Positions 8,189 through 18,357 of a stretch of 64,000 bases of DNA are shown here, one piece after another (the stretch's first letter is position 1; each line of letters starts with the position of its first letter). The notes below the pieces were generated by a model. The model ran no database searches, was not told the DNA's origin, and worked only from the letters and a program-made list of their open reading frames with translations. The position numbers and the translations under genes were made by a program. The stretch spans positions 1,736,001 through 1,800,000 of the forward strand of contig NZ_JAUFQE010000001.1 of assembly GCF_030409755.1 (NCBI RefSeq). The letters run 5' to 3'. The DNA comes from Vibrio lentus. GTDB lineage: Bacteria; Pseudomonadota; Gammaproteobacteria; Enterobacterales; Vibrionaceae.

Positions 8189-9559
8189 ATGAAACTTAAA
8201 CCCCTTGCTCTAATTATTTCATCACTCACGATTTCATCACTTACCATTTCATCGATGGCTTTTGCAGAAAACCCAGTAGAGGCTGCACTTCAAGTAGAAG
8301 GCGCTCAGGTAACACTGACCGTGAAAGATGCTCAACAATCTTTTACTCCCTCGTTTGTTGCTTCAGCGCGAGAAAACTTCAATAACTTCCATTGGCAAAT
8401 GGGTGGTGACCACAGCGTTTACTACAACCTGCATATGAGTGAGTTTATGCCAACGGCTTTTGCTGCACCGAATGAGGACTACAAGCCACTGGTTAAAAAC
8501 CTTGATCCACGCCTTACGAAGTTGAAGGTTGAGACGGAAAGCAAGGGTGAAATGACAATGGCAGCGTACCTTGCTGATGAACAATTTAGAACTCAAGGCT
8601 TTATGCTGATTCATAAAGGCGAGATTGTTTACGAAGCGTATCCAGGCATGAGCCCGACAGACAGTCATGTATGGGCTTCAACGGCCAAAACTACCGTCGG
8701 TACAGTTGTGGCAATGCTGGTCGAAGAGGGCAAAGTCGACCCAGAGAAAGGCATTACTCACTATGTTCCAGAACTCAAAGGAACCAACTGGGAAGGCATT
8801 ACTGTGCATCAGGTGCTCAATATGTCTACGGCGTTAGATAACGAAGAGACGCTTAAATCGATCCTGAACCCAGACTCTGACGTTGTACGTTTCTTTGCTG
8901 CATCATTTAACTCGCCAAGAGCCAAAACCGGTGAAATGGAAACATGGATGAATGTGGCTAAAGGCGCTCAGAAGCTAGATGGCGAGAAAGCGGGCGACCA
9001 TTTCCGTTATGCCTCTATCAACACTATGGTACTAACCAAAATGGTTGAGAACATCGAAAACAAAACATGGACTCAAGTGTTTGAAGATCGTGTTTGGTCG
9101 AAAGTACACGCTCGCCAATCGATGGAATTTAACTTAACGCCTGATGGCATGGCGATCGCCGTTGGTTTGGTGTCTACAACAGTCGAAGACATGGCCCGCT
9201 GGGGTACTCTGTTTACGCCAAGCTGGAAAGCGGTAGCTGATGAACCTGTTATCTCTCAAGCCGTGATTGATCGTATTCGCAATGGCGGCGATCCAAAAGC
9301 CTTTGTCGGCACGAGCAAGGAGAGCAGTTCATTGCATGCATACAATGAAAAAGCGGATTACAACGCATATCAATTCGACTTCATCTTCAATGACGGTGCA
9401 ATGTCGAAAAGTGGCAACCTTGGTCAATTCATTTACATCGACCCAGAGCGTGATTTTGTTGGCGTGATGTTCTCAAACAACCCTTACCACTCTGGTTTTG
9501 GTGAAAACAAAGGCCCTGCGTTGATGCGTTCAGCTGCAAAATTACTTGCTGATAAATAA
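8189..9559 (+). CDS. Secreted serine hydrolase, beta-lactamase class C fold
   Basis: The enzyme belongs to the penicillin-binding-protein-like serine hydrolases (NylB/EstB group). Its nucleophile motif is STAK in WASTAKTTVGTV, and the tyrosine region is FRYASINTMVLTKM. The likely start is the ATG at 8189: it has GAGGAG 7-9 nt upstream and begins a signal peptide ending SSMAFA-ENP. An ORF open from 8117 would put 24 residues in front of the signal. An esterase, amidase or oligomer hydrolase activity is possible; a true beta-lactamase is unlikely. The gene behind it starts 66 nt later and probably shares the transcript. Confidence 0.85.
   Translation: MKLKPLALIISSLTISSLTISSMAFAENPVEAALQVEGAQVTLTVKDAQQSFTPSFVASARENFNNFHWQMGGDHSVYYNLHMSEFMPTAFAAPNEDYKPLVKNLDPRLTKLKVETESKGEMTMAAYLADEQFRTQGFMLIHKGEIVYEAYPGMSPTDSHVWASTAKTTVGTVVAMLVEEGKVDPEKGITHYVPELKGTNWEGITVHQVLNMSTALDNEETLKSILNPDSDVVRFFAASFNSPRAKTGEMETWMNVAKGAQKLDGEKAGDHFRYASINTMVLTKMVENIENKTWTQVFEDRVWSKVHARQSMEFNLTPDGMAIAVGLVSTTVEDMARWGTLFTPSWKAVADEPVISQAVIDRIRNGGDPKAFVGTSKESSSLHAYNEKADYNAYQFDFIFNDGAMSKSGNLGQFIYIDPERDFVGVMFSNNPYHSGFGENKGPALMRSAAKLLADK
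8216..8253 (+). repeat. In-frame 15-nt tandem repeat in a signal peptide
   Basis: Units ATTTCATCACTCACG (8216) and ATTTCATCACTTACC (8231), then a third partial unit ATTTCATC (8246), encode the repeated hydrophobic string ISSLT-ISSLT-ISS within the signal sequence of the serine hydrolase. Confidence 0.85.
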
Positions 9560-9625
9560 CAGCCCGTTTGAGACAGAAGGACTTTCTTGCTTCAAGGAAG
9601 AAGCAAACTACTTTCGAGAGATACA

Positions 9626-10411
9626 ATGAAAAAGTTTGCCCTTATTATTCCATTGAGCTTGGGTTTGTCGATCCCTGTGCATGCCGAATCAGAACGTGTT
9701 ATCGATCCTGCAGACGTAACCAAGGTGTACACACAATCCGCACTGATGTTCAGCGGTAGCTCCGATATTCAATTTCAGGGACAGGTTTCTGGTGGGATGG
9801 ACAATGGTCAGCAGTTTGCGTTGCTCGCAGAGGCGACCTTTGTTGATGATAATGATGTGACACAACGTGACCCAAATAAATTTGGTTCGGATTACAGTAA
9901 CTCCCGACTCCAGTATTTTCATGTTTTTGAGCCGGGGCTAGAGGTGACTCCAAAAATTGGCGTGTCGCTAGATTATATTAATACTCGCACCAACATTAAA
10001 AATGATTTGCTCTCGGTCGGTGGTGTTGTTGCCATCAATCCGGCTTACACAGCAGGATTCCTAGTCTTTCCAAGAGCTGGGCTGATGACAGGAAGCATGG
10101 AAATATCAGGTGTCAGCTCGTCTAAAGACGACTTAACGGGATATTCACTTGGGCTTATCACGGCAAAACACTTAGGTAATTCTGGCGCTTATGTTTCTTT
10201 GGTTCCTGAGTGGCAAGATTTATCTGGTAGCGATATCAACATGCAAAACTTCTCATTGAAAACATCTTTGAATGTACCAATGAACAGTGCGCGTACTTGG
10301 TGGTTGAATACTCGTTACGACATCACCAAAGGCGATATCGATGTGAACGGTTTGTCTATACCAAGTGAGTGGCAGACCGAAGCTTGGGTAGGCGTTAGAT
10401 ACTACTTCTAA
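9626..10411 (+). CDS. Outer-membrane beta-barrel-like secreted protein, unknown function
   Basis: The protein of 261 residues starts with a signal peptide MKKFALIIPLSLGLSIPVHA and ends in a C-terminal aromatic residue (WVGVRYYF), the typical signature for insertion by the BAM complex. The body has alternating hydrophobic strands and GS-rich turns. The ATG at 9626 has CGAGAG upstream; an ORF open from 9587 only adds a prefix without a signal. It lies directly behind the secreted hydrolase. I do not recognise a named family. Confidence 0.7.
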   Translation: MKKFALIIPLSLGLSIPVHAESERVIDPADVTKVYTQSALMFSGSSDIQFQGQVSGGMDNGQQFALLAEATFVDDNDVTQRDPNKFGSDYSNSRLQYFHVFEPGLEVTPKIGVSLDYINTRTNIKNDLLSVGGVVAINPAYTAGFLVFPRAGLMTGSMEISGVSSSKDDLTGYSLGLITAKHLGNSGAYVSLVPEWQDLSGSDINMQNFSLKTSLNVPMNSARTWWLNTRYDITKGDIDVNGLSIPSEWQTEAWVGVRYYF

Positions 10412-10446
10412 AGTGTTCGATGTCTCGTCCTAAAATGCAGTAAATA

Positions 10447-10473
10447 AAAAGCCAGTCGCAGTGACTGGCTTTG
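10447..10473. terminator. Bidirectional intrinsic terminator
   Basis: Stem gccagtc / gactggc with loop gcagt between convergent genes. The minus-strand side, 3' of ppsA, is followed by TTTTTATTT and is the stronger direction. Confidence 0.85.
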
Positions 10474-10516
10474 TAGTATTTACTTTTTTGTTAAATCGAC
10501 TTTTGGGCGCTAAGCG

Positions 10517-12889
10517 TTACTTGTTCGCAACGTTACCAAGCTTCAACCACGTGTCGATAACCGTATCTGGGTTTAGTGAAACAGAGCTGATGCCTTGCTC
10601 CATTAACCACTCCGCTAGGTCGTCATGGTCAGATGGGCCTTGACCACAAATACCCACGTACTTACCCGCTTTAGCTGCTGCATCGATGGCCATTTTCAGC
10701 ATCGCTTTCACCGCTGGGTTACGCTCATCGAATAAGTGAGCAACGTCACCTGAATCTCGGTCTAGGCCAAGTGTCAGCTGTGTCATGTCGTTTGAACCGA
10801 TAGAGAAGCCATCGAAGTACTTCAAGAATTCCTCAGCCAAAATCGCATTCGATGGAAGCTCACACATCATGATGACTTTCAGACCTTGGTCACCGCGACG
10901 TAGGTTAAACTTAGCCAGAATGTCGATAACCGATGCCGCTTCACTTGGAGTGCGCACGAATGGGATCATGATTTCAACGTTCTTCAGTCCCATCTCGTTA
11001 CGAACACGTTTTAGCGCTTGAGTTTCAAGCTCGAAACAGTCTTCAAATACTGGAGAGATGTAACGAGATGCGCCACGGAAGCCCAGCATTGGGTTCTCTT
11101 CATGTGGTTCAAACGTTTTACCGCCAACAAGGTTGCTGTACTCGTTCGACTTGAAGTCAGACATACGTACGATCACACGCTTAGGCCAGAATGCAGACGC
11201 GATAGTCGCGATGCCTTCCGTTAGCTTGCTTACGTAGAAATCGATAGGATCTTTGTAGCCACGAATGCGCTGGTTGATTTCTGCTTTGATCTCATCCGTT
11301 TGCTCATCGAAGTTCAACAGAGCTTTAGGGTGAATACCGATCATCTTGTTGATGATGAATTCAAGACGAGCAAGGCCAACACCTTCGTTCGGGATTTGAG
11401 CGAAGTCGAAGGCACGATCTGGGTTACCCACGTTCATCATTACTTTGGTTGGCAGCATTGGTAGCTCATCAACCTCAGAACGTTTGATCTCAAAGTCGAG
11501 TTCGCCATTGTAAACGTAGCCTGTTTCGCCTTCTGAACATGACACTGTTACGGTGTCGCCGTCATTCAGGCTGCTTGTTGCAGTACCACAACCAACAATG
11601 GCAGGAATGCCTAGCTCACGAGCAATGATTGCTGCGTGACAAGTACGGCCACCACGGTTAGTCACAATCGCAGAGGCTTTCTTCATCACAGGTTCCCAGT
11701 CCGGGTCTGTCATGTCAGTTACCAGCACGTCGCCTTCTTGAACCAGTGACATTTGGTCTAGAGAATCAACCAAGCGAACAGGGCCTGAACCGATACGTTG
11801 ACCGATAGCACGGCCTTCAACTAAGACATCTGCCTTGTTGTTTAGCTCGTAACGCTCGATAACGTTTTGGTCGCTTTGAGAACATACTGTTTCAGGACGA
11901 GCTTGAACGATGTAAAGCTTGCCGTCGATGCCATCTTTTGCCCACTCAATATCCATCGGACGTTGGTAGTGCTTCTCGATGATCATCGCTTGTTTTGCTA
12001 ATTCTTTGATCTCTTCATCGTTCAATGAGAACTCGTTACGCTCTTGAGTATCTGTGTCGATGATATCAACTTGCTTGCCGATCTCTTGGTTGGTTGAGTA
12101 GATCATCTTGATCAACTTAGAACCAAACGTCTTTTTAACAACTGGGTAGTGGCCTGCTTCTAGCATTGGCTTATGAACGTAGAACTCATCTGGGTTCACC
12201 GCGCCTTGCACGACCATTTCACCTAGGCCCCAAGAAGAGGTGATGAATACCACTTGGTCGAAGCCTGATTCAGTATCAAGAGTGAACATTACACCTGAAG
12301 AAGCTTTGTCTGATCGAACCATGCGCTGGATGCCCGCAGACAGTGAAATGCCACGGTGATCAAAGCCTTGGTGTACTCGGTAAGAGATAGCGCGATCGTT
12401 AAACAGTGAAGCGAACACGTGTTTCGTTGCTTCGATAACCGCATCGATACCTTTCACGTTAAGGAAGGTTTCTTGTTGGCCTGCAAAAGAAGCATCTGGA
12501 AGGTCTTCAGCTGTTGCCGATGAGCGAACCGCAACAGACAATTCTTCGTTGCCTTCAATCAGTTCGCGGTAGTTATCACGGATATCTTGCTCTAGTGATT
12601 CTGGGAAGGGTGCGTCTAGAACCCATTGTCGAATCGTTGCACCTGTCTTACGCAGTGCGTCAACGTCTTCAACATCAAGTTCATCAAGGAGTTGGTGAAT
12701 ACGCTCATCAAGACCTTTGTAGTCAAGAAAGTTATTAAACGCATAAGATGTGGTAGCAAAACCATTAGGTACTGATACGCCAGCGTTAGCTAGGTTAGAA
12801 ACCATCTCGCCAAGTGAAGCATTCTTACCGCCGACTTTGTCGACATCTTCCATGGAAAGGCCATTGAACCATAGGGTGTTATTTTGCAT
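10517..12889 (-). CDS. ppsA: Phosphoenolpyruvate synthase
   Basis: PpsA makes phosphoenolpyruvate from pyruvate and ATP, feeding gluconeogenesis from three-carbon compounds. The 790-residue length is standard. The ATP-grasp nucleotide-binding half begins [20 protein letters not shown] and includes [20 protein letters not shown]. The swivelling phosphohistidine domain has [20 protein letters not shown]. The PEP-binding barrel has [32 protein letters not shown] and [10 protein letters not shown]. It is divergent from ppsR, whose product controls it by phosphorylation. A clear terminator follows. Confidence 0.98.
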   Translation of the reverse strand: MQNNTLWFNGLSMEDVDKVGGKNASLGEMVSNLANAGVSVPNGFATTSYAFNNFLDYKGLDERIHQLLDELDVEDVDALRKTGATIRQWVLDAPFPESLEQDIRDNYRELIEGNEELSVAVRSSATAEDLPDASFAGQQETFLNVKGIDAVIEATKHVFASLFNDRAISYRVHQGFDHRGISLSAGIQRMVRSDKASSGVMFTLDTESGFDQVVFITSSWGLGEMVVQGAVNPDEFYVHKPMLEAGHYPVVKKTFGSKLIKMIYSTNQEIGKQVDIIDTDTQERNEFSLNDEEIKELAKQAMIIEKHYQRPMDIEWAKDGIDGKLYIVQARPETVCSQSDQNVIERYELNNKADVLVEGRAIGQRIGSGPVRLVDSLDQMSLVQEGDVLVTDMTDPDWEPVMKKASAIVTNRGGRTCHAAIIARELGIPAIVGCGTATSSLNDGDTVTVSCSEGETGYVYNGELDFEIKRSEVDELPMLPTKVMMNVGNPDRAFDFAQIPNEGVGLARLEFIINKMIGIHPKALLNFDEQTDEIKAEINQRIRGYKDPIDFYVSKLTEGIATIASAFWPKRVIVRMSDFKSNEYSNLVGGKTFEPHEENPMLGFRGASRYISPVFEDCFELETQALKRVRNEMGLKNVEIMIPFVRTPSEAASVIDILAKFNLRRGDQGLKVIMMCELPSNAILAEEFLKYFDGFSIGSNDMTQLTLGLDRDSGDVAHLFDERNPAVKAMLKMAIDAAAKAGKYVGICGQGPSDHDDLAEWLMEQGISSVSLNPDTVIDTWLKLGNVANK

Positions 12890-13067
12890 TTATTTCTCCA
12901 GAAACATAGCAAGCATTGTAGGGATTTAAAGGCAAACGATTACGTATCAGTTTAAAAAAATGTAAATTATTTTCTAAAGCTGTGGGGGACGTAATAGTCA
13001 GCAGGGTTTCGTTATATATATTATGGTTCCCATCCTACTCAAAATAATTTTAAACATTAAATAAAAA

Positions 13068-13901
13068 ATGCAAATTGATATCCAAAGTCGTGATGTATTC
13101 TATGTTTCTGATGGAACGGCCATAACATGTGAGACTTTAGGGCATGTTGTTCTAGGTCAATTCCCATTCGAAGCTAATGAAAAAACCTTCCCGTTTGTCG
13201 AAAGTGAAGACAAACTTTCTGATTTATTGAAAGAGATCGAGATTTCATATCGAGCAACAGGCCATGAACCTTTGGTCTTTTTCTCGATTGTGATTCCGGA
13301 GATAAAACTCAAGCTGTTAGATGCGCCTGCGCATTGTTATGACGTGTTAGAGAGTATCGTGCAGAAAGTGCAAGATGATACGAAAATGGCGCCTAAGCCG
13401 AAGCTGCAGCGTTCTCGTAGCGTCAATAAAGACTCGGACAAATACTTCGACCGTATTGCTGCTATCGAATACACGTTAGCGCACGACGACGGCATTACTT
13501 TAAAAGGCTTGGAAGAGGCAGACATTATCTTGTTGGGAGTCTCTCGCAGCGGTAAAACGCCAACGAGCTTGTACATGGCAATGCAGTTTGGTTTGCGCGT
13601 CGCAAACTATCCGTTTATCCATGATGATATTGCTCGCTTAAGGTTGCTACCGGAATTTGAGATATATCGTCATAAGCTGTTTGGTTTGACGATTGATGCG
13701 GAAAGGCTGACCGAGATCCGTGAAAATCGATTAGCAGGCAGTGAGTACGCAAGTGACTCTCAATGTTTGTATGAGCTGCAAACGGTAGAAGGTTTGTTCA
13801 GACGTGAAGCCATTCCATACATCAATACCTCGTCACTGTCTGTTGAAGAGATTTCGACACGAATCTTGGAACGTACAGGGTTGCGACGCCGCTTGCTTTG
13901 A
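13068..13901 (+). CDS. ppsR: PEP synthase regulatory protein (bifunctional kinase/pyrophosphorylase)
   Basis: This DUF299-family protein inactivates PEP synthase by ADP-dependent threonine phosphorylation and reactivates it by Pi-dependent dephosphorylation. The family P-loop is [19 protein letters not shown], preceded by the start [19 protein letters not shown]. Length is 277 residues, as usual. The divergent pairing with ppsA is conserved in many gammaproteobacteria and supports the call. The ATG at 13068 follows an AT-rich stretch without a strong ribosome site. Confidence 0.96.
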   Translation: MQIDIQSRDVFYVSDGTAITCETLGHVVLGQFPFEANEKTFPFVESEDKLSDLLKEIEISYRATGHEPLVFFSIVIPEIKLKLLDAPAHCYDVLESIVQKVQDDTKMAPKPKLQRSRSVNKDSDKYFDRIAAIEYTLAHDDGITLKGLEEADIILLGVSRSGKTPTSLYMAMQFGLRVANYPFIHDDIARLRLLPEFEIYRHKLFGLTIDAERLTEIRENRLAGSEYASDSQCLYELQTVEGLFRREAIPYINTSSLSVEEISTRILERTGLRRRLL

Positions 13902-13922
13902 TTCTAACTGCCGAGAAGTACT

Positions 13923-13954
13923 CGTTGTTGGTTTACCACTTGTGACCAACAACG
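13923..13954. other. Hairpin after ppsR without a T-run
   Basis: Perfect 10-base inverted repeat CGTTGTTGGT / ACCAACAACG with a 12-base loop lies between ppsR and the convergent flavoprotein gene. Neither strand has a U-rich tail, so an intrinsic terminator is not established. Confidence 0.5.
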
Positions 13955-13976
13955 ATCCTTGTTGCTTGGCGTCTTA

Positions 13977-15206
13977 TCATCTCATAACAAAGTTTTCATT
14001 GTGCCAATGACTAGGCTTTAATCCTTTACTTACCAGTTGCTTTTTTAATGAGCTGAGCATTGGAGTCGGCCCACAACCGAACACTTGATACATCGACAGT
14101 GGCAAAGATAGTTTCTCACTAATACCATCAGCAGACAGGCGATCTTGTTCACTATCTTGTATGTGTAATTGAATGTTCTTAGTTCCAATTATCTCCGTCA
14201 CCTTTTGAACCATTAGGCGGTAAAACTTTCCTCGGCCAACAAAAAATAGGTGAATCTCTTGCTCCGGAGTAGCCGTTGCCTTTATCCAAGAAATAAAAGG
14301 TGTGATGCCTATACCTCCGGCTAACCATACTTGTGGCTGACTTGCCTTCTTTTTACGTATGAGTTGTCCATAACCACCATCAACGGTTACCTTTTGGCCT
14401 ACGACTAGTTGCGTTTGTAGCGCCTGAGTATGCTTGCCTAAGTTTCTAATAATAAAGCTCAATTGTTGCTCACTGGGATGAGACGTAATAGTAAAAGGAT
14501 GGAAGTGGGATACTTTATCCAAATTAAAGTCGAGGTAAGCAAATTGTCCTACTTGGTAATCAATTGTTTTGGATTCAGCTTCGAGGGTAATCTCAACAGC
14601 GTTGTCTATCGGTTTAATATCGCTAACCGTGTAAGCGCAGAAATATCGCTTCTTAAAGATGATCTTGTAGACCCAACTTACAATGCCGATAGCGGAAACC
14701 ATTAGCAGAGTGATACCAGTTACGCTGGTCAGGCTAAACGGCACGTCTGAGAAGAAAGTATGATAAACCGAGATGATAAAAATCGGCCCCATTAGCATGT
14801 GGGTGTAATACCAAATTCGGTATGGGATCTGACGGACCATGCTAATAGCTCCTAATAAAATGAGGCCATACATCGCCCACTGTCCCACTTCTTCTCCAAA
14901 ATCAGCAAAGGTTGGATCTATACCATTACCTGCGGGGCCAGGAACCAATAACCAGTGGAAGCTAGCACCAAGTACACCTGAAATGCCTAGCCACTTGTGC
15001 CAAACATAAGCCTTATCTATCCCACCAATCAGGCGGTCTAGCCATTTAGTTCGACAGCTAATGAGCATTGCCATCGCCATACTTAACATTGAGATTGCGG
15101 CAAAAAATGCAGGGACTTTTCGTGCTAGTTCGAGCTCAACAGGCAATATGAACCAGATAGATAGTGATACGAATAGGATTAGTAGTGTGGTTTTTAATGT
15201 GCTCAT
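13977..15206 (-). CDS. Ferric-reductase-like membrane flavoprotein (FAD/NAD(P)H)
   Basis: The N-terminal ~200 residues contain about six membrane helices with haem-ligand histidines, as in the ferric reductase-like transmembrane domain (YVWHKWLGISGVLGASFHW; YTHMLMG; VYHTFF). The C-terminal half is a ferredoxin-reductase module: the FAD motif HFHPFTITSHPSEQ, the NAD(P)H glycine motif WLAGGIGITPFISW, and FGCGPTPM. It should carry electrons from NAD(P)H through FAD and haem across the inner membrane. I place the start at the ATG at 15206; a TTG at 15221 would add five residues. No operon partner is seen. Confidence 0.85.
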   Translation of the reverse strand: MSTLKTTLLILFVSLSIWFILPVELELARKVPAFFAAISMLSMAMAMLISCRTKWLDRLIGGIDKAYVWHKWLGISGVLGASFHWLLVPGPAGNGIDPTFADFGEEVGQWAMYGLILLGAISMVRQIPYRIWYYTHMLMGPIFIISVYHTFFSDVPFSLTSVTGITLLMVSAIGIVSWVYKIIFKKRYFCAYTVSDIKPIDNAVEITLEAESKTIDYQVGQFAYLDFNLDKVSHFHPFTITSHPSEQQLSFIIRNLGKHTQALQTQLVVGQKVTVDGGYGQLIRKKKASQPQVWLAGGIGITPFISWIKATATPEQEIHLFFVGRGKFYRLMVQKVTEIIGTKNIQLHIQDSEQDRLSADGISEKLSLPLSMYQVFGCGPTPMLSSLKKQLVSKGLKPSHWHNENFVMR

Positions 15207-15308
15207 ACAAGGCTCTAACAATACAGGAATACATATATCGTACGGGTGTCAGTATGAATGAATTGTGAATGGTATTGTTGGAATTGATTAAGATAGAAAA
15301 TAGAACGA

Positions 15309-15348
15309 AATAGAAGCTAAAAGCTGGTCACAGCTCCTAGCTTCTTTT
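15309..15348. terminator. Probable intrinsic terminator 3' of grxB
   Basis: Stem GAAGCTA / TAGCTTC with an inner AGCTG / CAGCT stem. T-rich sequence follows on both strands. It lies 35 nt beyond the grxB stop codon. Confidence 0.7.
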
Positions 15349-15382
15349 AGGAAAAGCGTTTTAGCGAAATTGAGGTGGCTTT

Positions 15383-16015
15383 CTAACGAAGTAAAGACAG
15401 CTTTAGCGTTTCACTTTGCTTCTCTAACCAACGTTCAAGCGCTGGTGGCCATGTGATGCTTGGTTCAACACAGAAACCGCGCAACATCGAGAAGTACACC
15501 GCTTGGTCAATAAGCGGCAGTGCCGACTCACCATTTTCTAGGTTCAGTAGAAGATCGGCATCTTTCAATAGCGGATTAATCTGTTCAACGAACTGCGGCG
15601 TTTGCTCAATCAGTTTGTCGAAGTTGAGTTCTTCGGTTTCTTTGGCTGCGCGCCATGCTGCTTTACTGGCTTCTGATTGGTATTCAGCAAGGTCCAGTTT
15701 CCACCAACGCGGCAGACCAATGCGTTGGCTTAGCGGGAATGCGCGGCTTTGGAACAGAGTAACTTGTTCTGATGGCACACGTTGTTCATCACTTGATTTC
15801 AAGTCCATGAAGTAAGCAATGATATCCAAGCTTTCCGCCATGATAGAACCGTCGTCTTTCTGTAAGACGGGCACCATCTTTTTACCGATCAAATCGATAA
15901 GGGTTTGGGCGTCATCATAATCCACAGAAACAAGCTCGATGTTCAAGCCTAGAGATTGAGCAATGTAGGCCACTCTTGCACAGAAGGGGCAGTGGTCGTA
16001 AATGTAAAGCTTCAT
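15383..16015 (-). CDS. grxB: Glutaredoxin 2
   Basis: Grx2 is a GST-fold glutaredoxin that reduces mixed disulfides with glutathione in the cytoplasm. The active site CPFC occurs in YIYDHCPFCARVAYIA near the N-terminus, followed by the GSH-binding region KKMVPVLQKDDGSIMAES. Length is 210 residues, close to the E. coli protein. The gene is monocistronic with a terminator-like hairpin behind it. Confidence 0.95.
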   Translation of the reverse strand: MKLYIYDHCPFCARVAYIAQSLGLNIELVSVDYDDAQTLIDLIGKKMVPVLQKDDGSIMAESLDIIAYFMDLKSSDEQRVPSEQVTLFQSRAFPLSQRIGLPRWWKLDLAEYQSEASKAAWRAAKETEELNFDKLIEQTPQFVEQINPLLKDADLLLNLENGESALPLIDQAVYFSMLRGFCVEPSITWPPALERWLEKQSETLKLSLLR

Positions 16016-16252
16016 AGCTTCCCTTAGTTCAGGTCATTATAAATATAAGTTAATGCTAATGTATCAGAAAGTATTGCGAACATTAAGCGTCGATAACGTT
16101 AAGTATCAATAAATCCTAAGATTCAAAATAGTGAGCATCAACCGACAATAAGCACTTGGTATTAATACTATTTTATTAATTCTATTGTCTGTTGGATTCG
16201 GCTTTACTGCAATGAGTAAACTAATGGGAAGGTTGTTGGGAAATAGCAGGTA

Positions 16253-16308
16253 CAAAAAAGGCTCTGGCAATCCCCTCTAATGCAGAAGAGTGAGATCAGC
16301 CAAAGCCT
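16253..16308 (-). terminator. Intrinsic terminator of the small 16.4-kb gene
   Basis: On the minus strand a 10-base stem AGGCTTTGGC / GCCAGAGCCT (one G-U pair) with a ~30-nt loop is followed by TTTTTTG. It lies 52 nt beyond the stop of the 52-residue gene. Confidence 0.7.
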
Positions 16309-16359
16309 GTATTCTGTTACCTTTAGCAGATGGTCTACTAAAAGAGCAAAGTGGTTAAA

Positions 16360-16518
16360 CTATGCTTTTTTAAGATCTTGCACTGGGTAAGTAAGCGTCA
16401 TTGCGCCTTCTACAGTTGTAACGTGAACGTAGCCGCCACCAGCGCTTAGGCCAGTCACTACCATTTCACCAAGTTCAACACCTTTTGTTGCTACAACGCG
16501 ATCATCAACTGAAAACAC
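16360..16518 (-). CDS. Small conserved-looking protein, 52 residues
   Basis: A minus-strand frame starts at GTG 16518, with GAAGG 8 nt upstream, and ends with TAG at 16360. It encodes a 52-residue protein with MFSVDDRVVATKGVELGEM at the start, a glycine-rich turn TGLSAGGGYVHV and the end TYPVQDLKKA. Codon use is that of normal genes and a terminator follows. The beta-rich KOW/SH3-like rhythm suggests a small barrel, but I do not recognise the family. A second GTG at 16527 is less well spaced from the ribosome site. Confidence 0.7.
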   Translation of the reverse strand: MFSVDDRVVATKGVELGEMVVTGLSAGGGYVHVTTVEGAMTLTYPVQDLKKA

Positions 16519-16682
16519 TTTACACACCTTCAATAAATTAAATAAGTACGATAGATATCGAACGCGGATTTAAACAGATGACTCTCTAATCAACTAATCC
16601 AGTTGTTTGTCGTAAAGATTAAATTTGGTTATGTATAAATGACTATTTCTTAGTTATCAGACCATTAGCGTATTTGTGGTGC

Positions 16683-17663
16683 CTATTTGTCTGCAGGGTA
16701 AACGACACCAACTTGCTGACGCATCTCTGTAATTAGCTTGCAAACGGTTAAAGCGCGCTGTGTTGTTTGAGCCTTGGTTGCTTGATCGCCATGAATACAA
16801 TCGGCAAAGGCTTGCGCTTCATAACTCATTGAGTTCTCACTTTGATGTTGCGTGAGGTTTTCTATCGAGCCATCACGATAGCGGATCTTAACATCCGTAC
16901 ATTCAGCGATGTGATCGATAATGATCGCCCCTTGTTCACCTTGGATCTCACTAGGCGCATAGGAATCACTGACCTTAGAGTGCGCGAGAGTGGCATCGAA
17001 CTCAGGGTACTGGAAGATCGCACAGCCATGAGCATCCACGCCAGAATCAAGCAATTTAGCAGAAGCGTGAGCTGCTTGAGGCTTGCCAAACAGTGCCACG
17101 GAAGCGGCGACACAATAAAAACCAATGTCTACCATTGAGCCGTTAGAGAAGGCAGGGTTGAACGTATTTGGATTTTCACCGTTGAGGTACTTTTGGTAGC
17201 GTGATGAATACTGGCAGTAGTTGATGTGTGCTTTATGTACTTTACCAATCTTTTCTAACCCAAGTTGGATTTGCTTAAAGTTCGGTAGAAACTGGGATTT
17301 GTACGCTTCAAATAACACCACGCCGTTTTGTTCTGCGACTTCAAACATTCGAGTGGCTTCATCAATATTTGACGCGACAGGCTTTTCACAAATCACATGC
17401 TTGCCGTGCTTCATCATCAAGATCGATTGCTCACAGTGCATTGAGTTTGGAGATGCGATGTAAACCGCTGTTATTGTACTGTCACCTGCTAATGCATCGA
17501 GTGAGTCATAAGTCGTTTCAACGTCAAATTCTTGGGCGAACTGTGCCGCGCTATCTAAGTTTCGTGAATAAACCGCAGCAAGTTGCATCGATTGAGTTTC
17601 ATGGGCAGCTTGAACAAACTTTTGTGTAATCCAATTGGTTCCAATTACAGCAAACTTAATCAT
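16683..17663 (-). CDS. Gfo/Idh/MocA-family NAD(P)-dependent oxidoreductase
   Basis: The 326-residue protein has an N-terminal Rossmann fold (FAVIGTNWITQKFVQAA), the dinucleotide-domain strand VYIASPNSMHC, and the catalytic lysine motif VICEKPVASN diagnostic of the family. The C-terminal half is the usual alpha/beta substrate domain with DIGFYCVAASVALFG. Family members oxidise sugars, inositols or reduce biliverdin; the substrate here is unknown. The gene stands alone between the small 52-residue gene and a divergent acetyltransferase. Confidence 0.92.
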   Translation of the reverse strand: MIKFAVIGTNWITQKFVQAAHETQSMQLAAVYSRNLDSAAQFAQEFDVETTYDSLDALAGDSTITAVYIASPNSMHCEQSILMMKHGKHVICEKPVASNIDEATRMFEVAEQNGVVLFEAYKSQFLPNFKQIQLGLEKIGKVHKAHINYCQYSSRYQKYLNGENPNTFNPAFSNGSMVDIGFYCVAASVALFGKPQAAHASAKLLDSGVDAHGCAIFQYPEFDATLAHSKVSDSYAPSEIQGEQGAIIIDHIAECTDVKIRYRDGSIENLTQHQSENSMSYEAQAFADCIHGDQATKAQTTQRALTVCKLITEMRQQVGVVYPADK

Positions 17664-17872
17664 ATAGGTATCCAGTCGTTAGTGTATTGATTCTGCAGAG
17701 ATAGTAGCATTCAAAGGTCGCCAATGTGCCTTAGATTTGCGGAACAATTCCCGTTTAAATACAGCCTAATATCCATTTTTGCCGTCAAAAACATACCTGA
17801 GTTGGCTAGGACAACGGTGCACAAGTAAGTCATTTTTGCTAAGGTATTATGGAATTCAAACAAGGTGATGAT

Positions 17873-18355
17873 ATGCAAATCCGTACCGCAAAGGTAACTG
17901 ACATCCGCTCTATTTTAGCGCTTTCTGAGCAGATAAACCGTCAACATCATCTTGGTGCACCTATGGTGTTTGCACCACCGTCACGAAGCCTTGGCGACAG
18001 CGAAGAGTATTGGTTAGGGTTGATGATAGACCCGCTCGGTTCTTTCTTTGTTGCGGTTCAAGACGAACAGGTCGTTGGCTTTCTTGCCGGCAAAGTGACG
18101 CAGAACAAAGGGGTGAGCTTTATTCAGCCGCATAAAGTCGCGCGTGTGAATACGATTGTGGTCAACGATCAGATTCAAAGCCAAGGTGTCGGCAAGGCGT
18201 TGATGAAGTCATTCAACCAATGGTCGCAGGCCAGAGGAGCGATAGAGCTTCGTTTGGAAGTGATGGAGTTTAACCAGCAAGCTCAGAGTTTCTATGAATC
18301 GTTGGGAATGGAAACTCAGTCGCGAACCATGTCTATGAGCTTAGAGGGGATTTAG
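17873..18355 (+). CDS. GNAT-family N-acetyltransferase
   Basis: Typical GNAT fold of 160 residues: N-terminal MQIRTAKVTDIRSILALSEQ, central strand FFVAVQDEQVVGFLAGKV, the acetyl-CoA loop DQIQSQGVGKALMKSFNQWS (V-x-x-x-Q-x-x-G-x-G/A pattern) and the C-terminal LRLEVMEFNQQAQSFYESLG. I choose ATG 17873 because AAGG lies 7-8 nt upstream and the family starts there; ATG 17849 would add eight residues. The stop is two bases before the next gene, so the two are cotranscribed. The acceptor substrate is unknown. Confidence 0.9.
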   Translation: MQIRTAKVTDIRSILALSEQINRQHHLGAPMVFAPPSRSLGDSEEYWLGLMIDPLGSFFVAVQDEQVVGFLAGKVTQNKGVSFIQPHKVARVNTIVVNDQIQSQGVGKALMKSFNQWSQARGAIELRLEVMEFNQQAQSFYESLGMETQSRTMSMSLEGI

Positions 18356-18357
18356 GA

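Noticed and set aside
13923..13954. Intrinsic terminator of ppsR
   Set aside because: A good stem but no U-rich tail on either strand.
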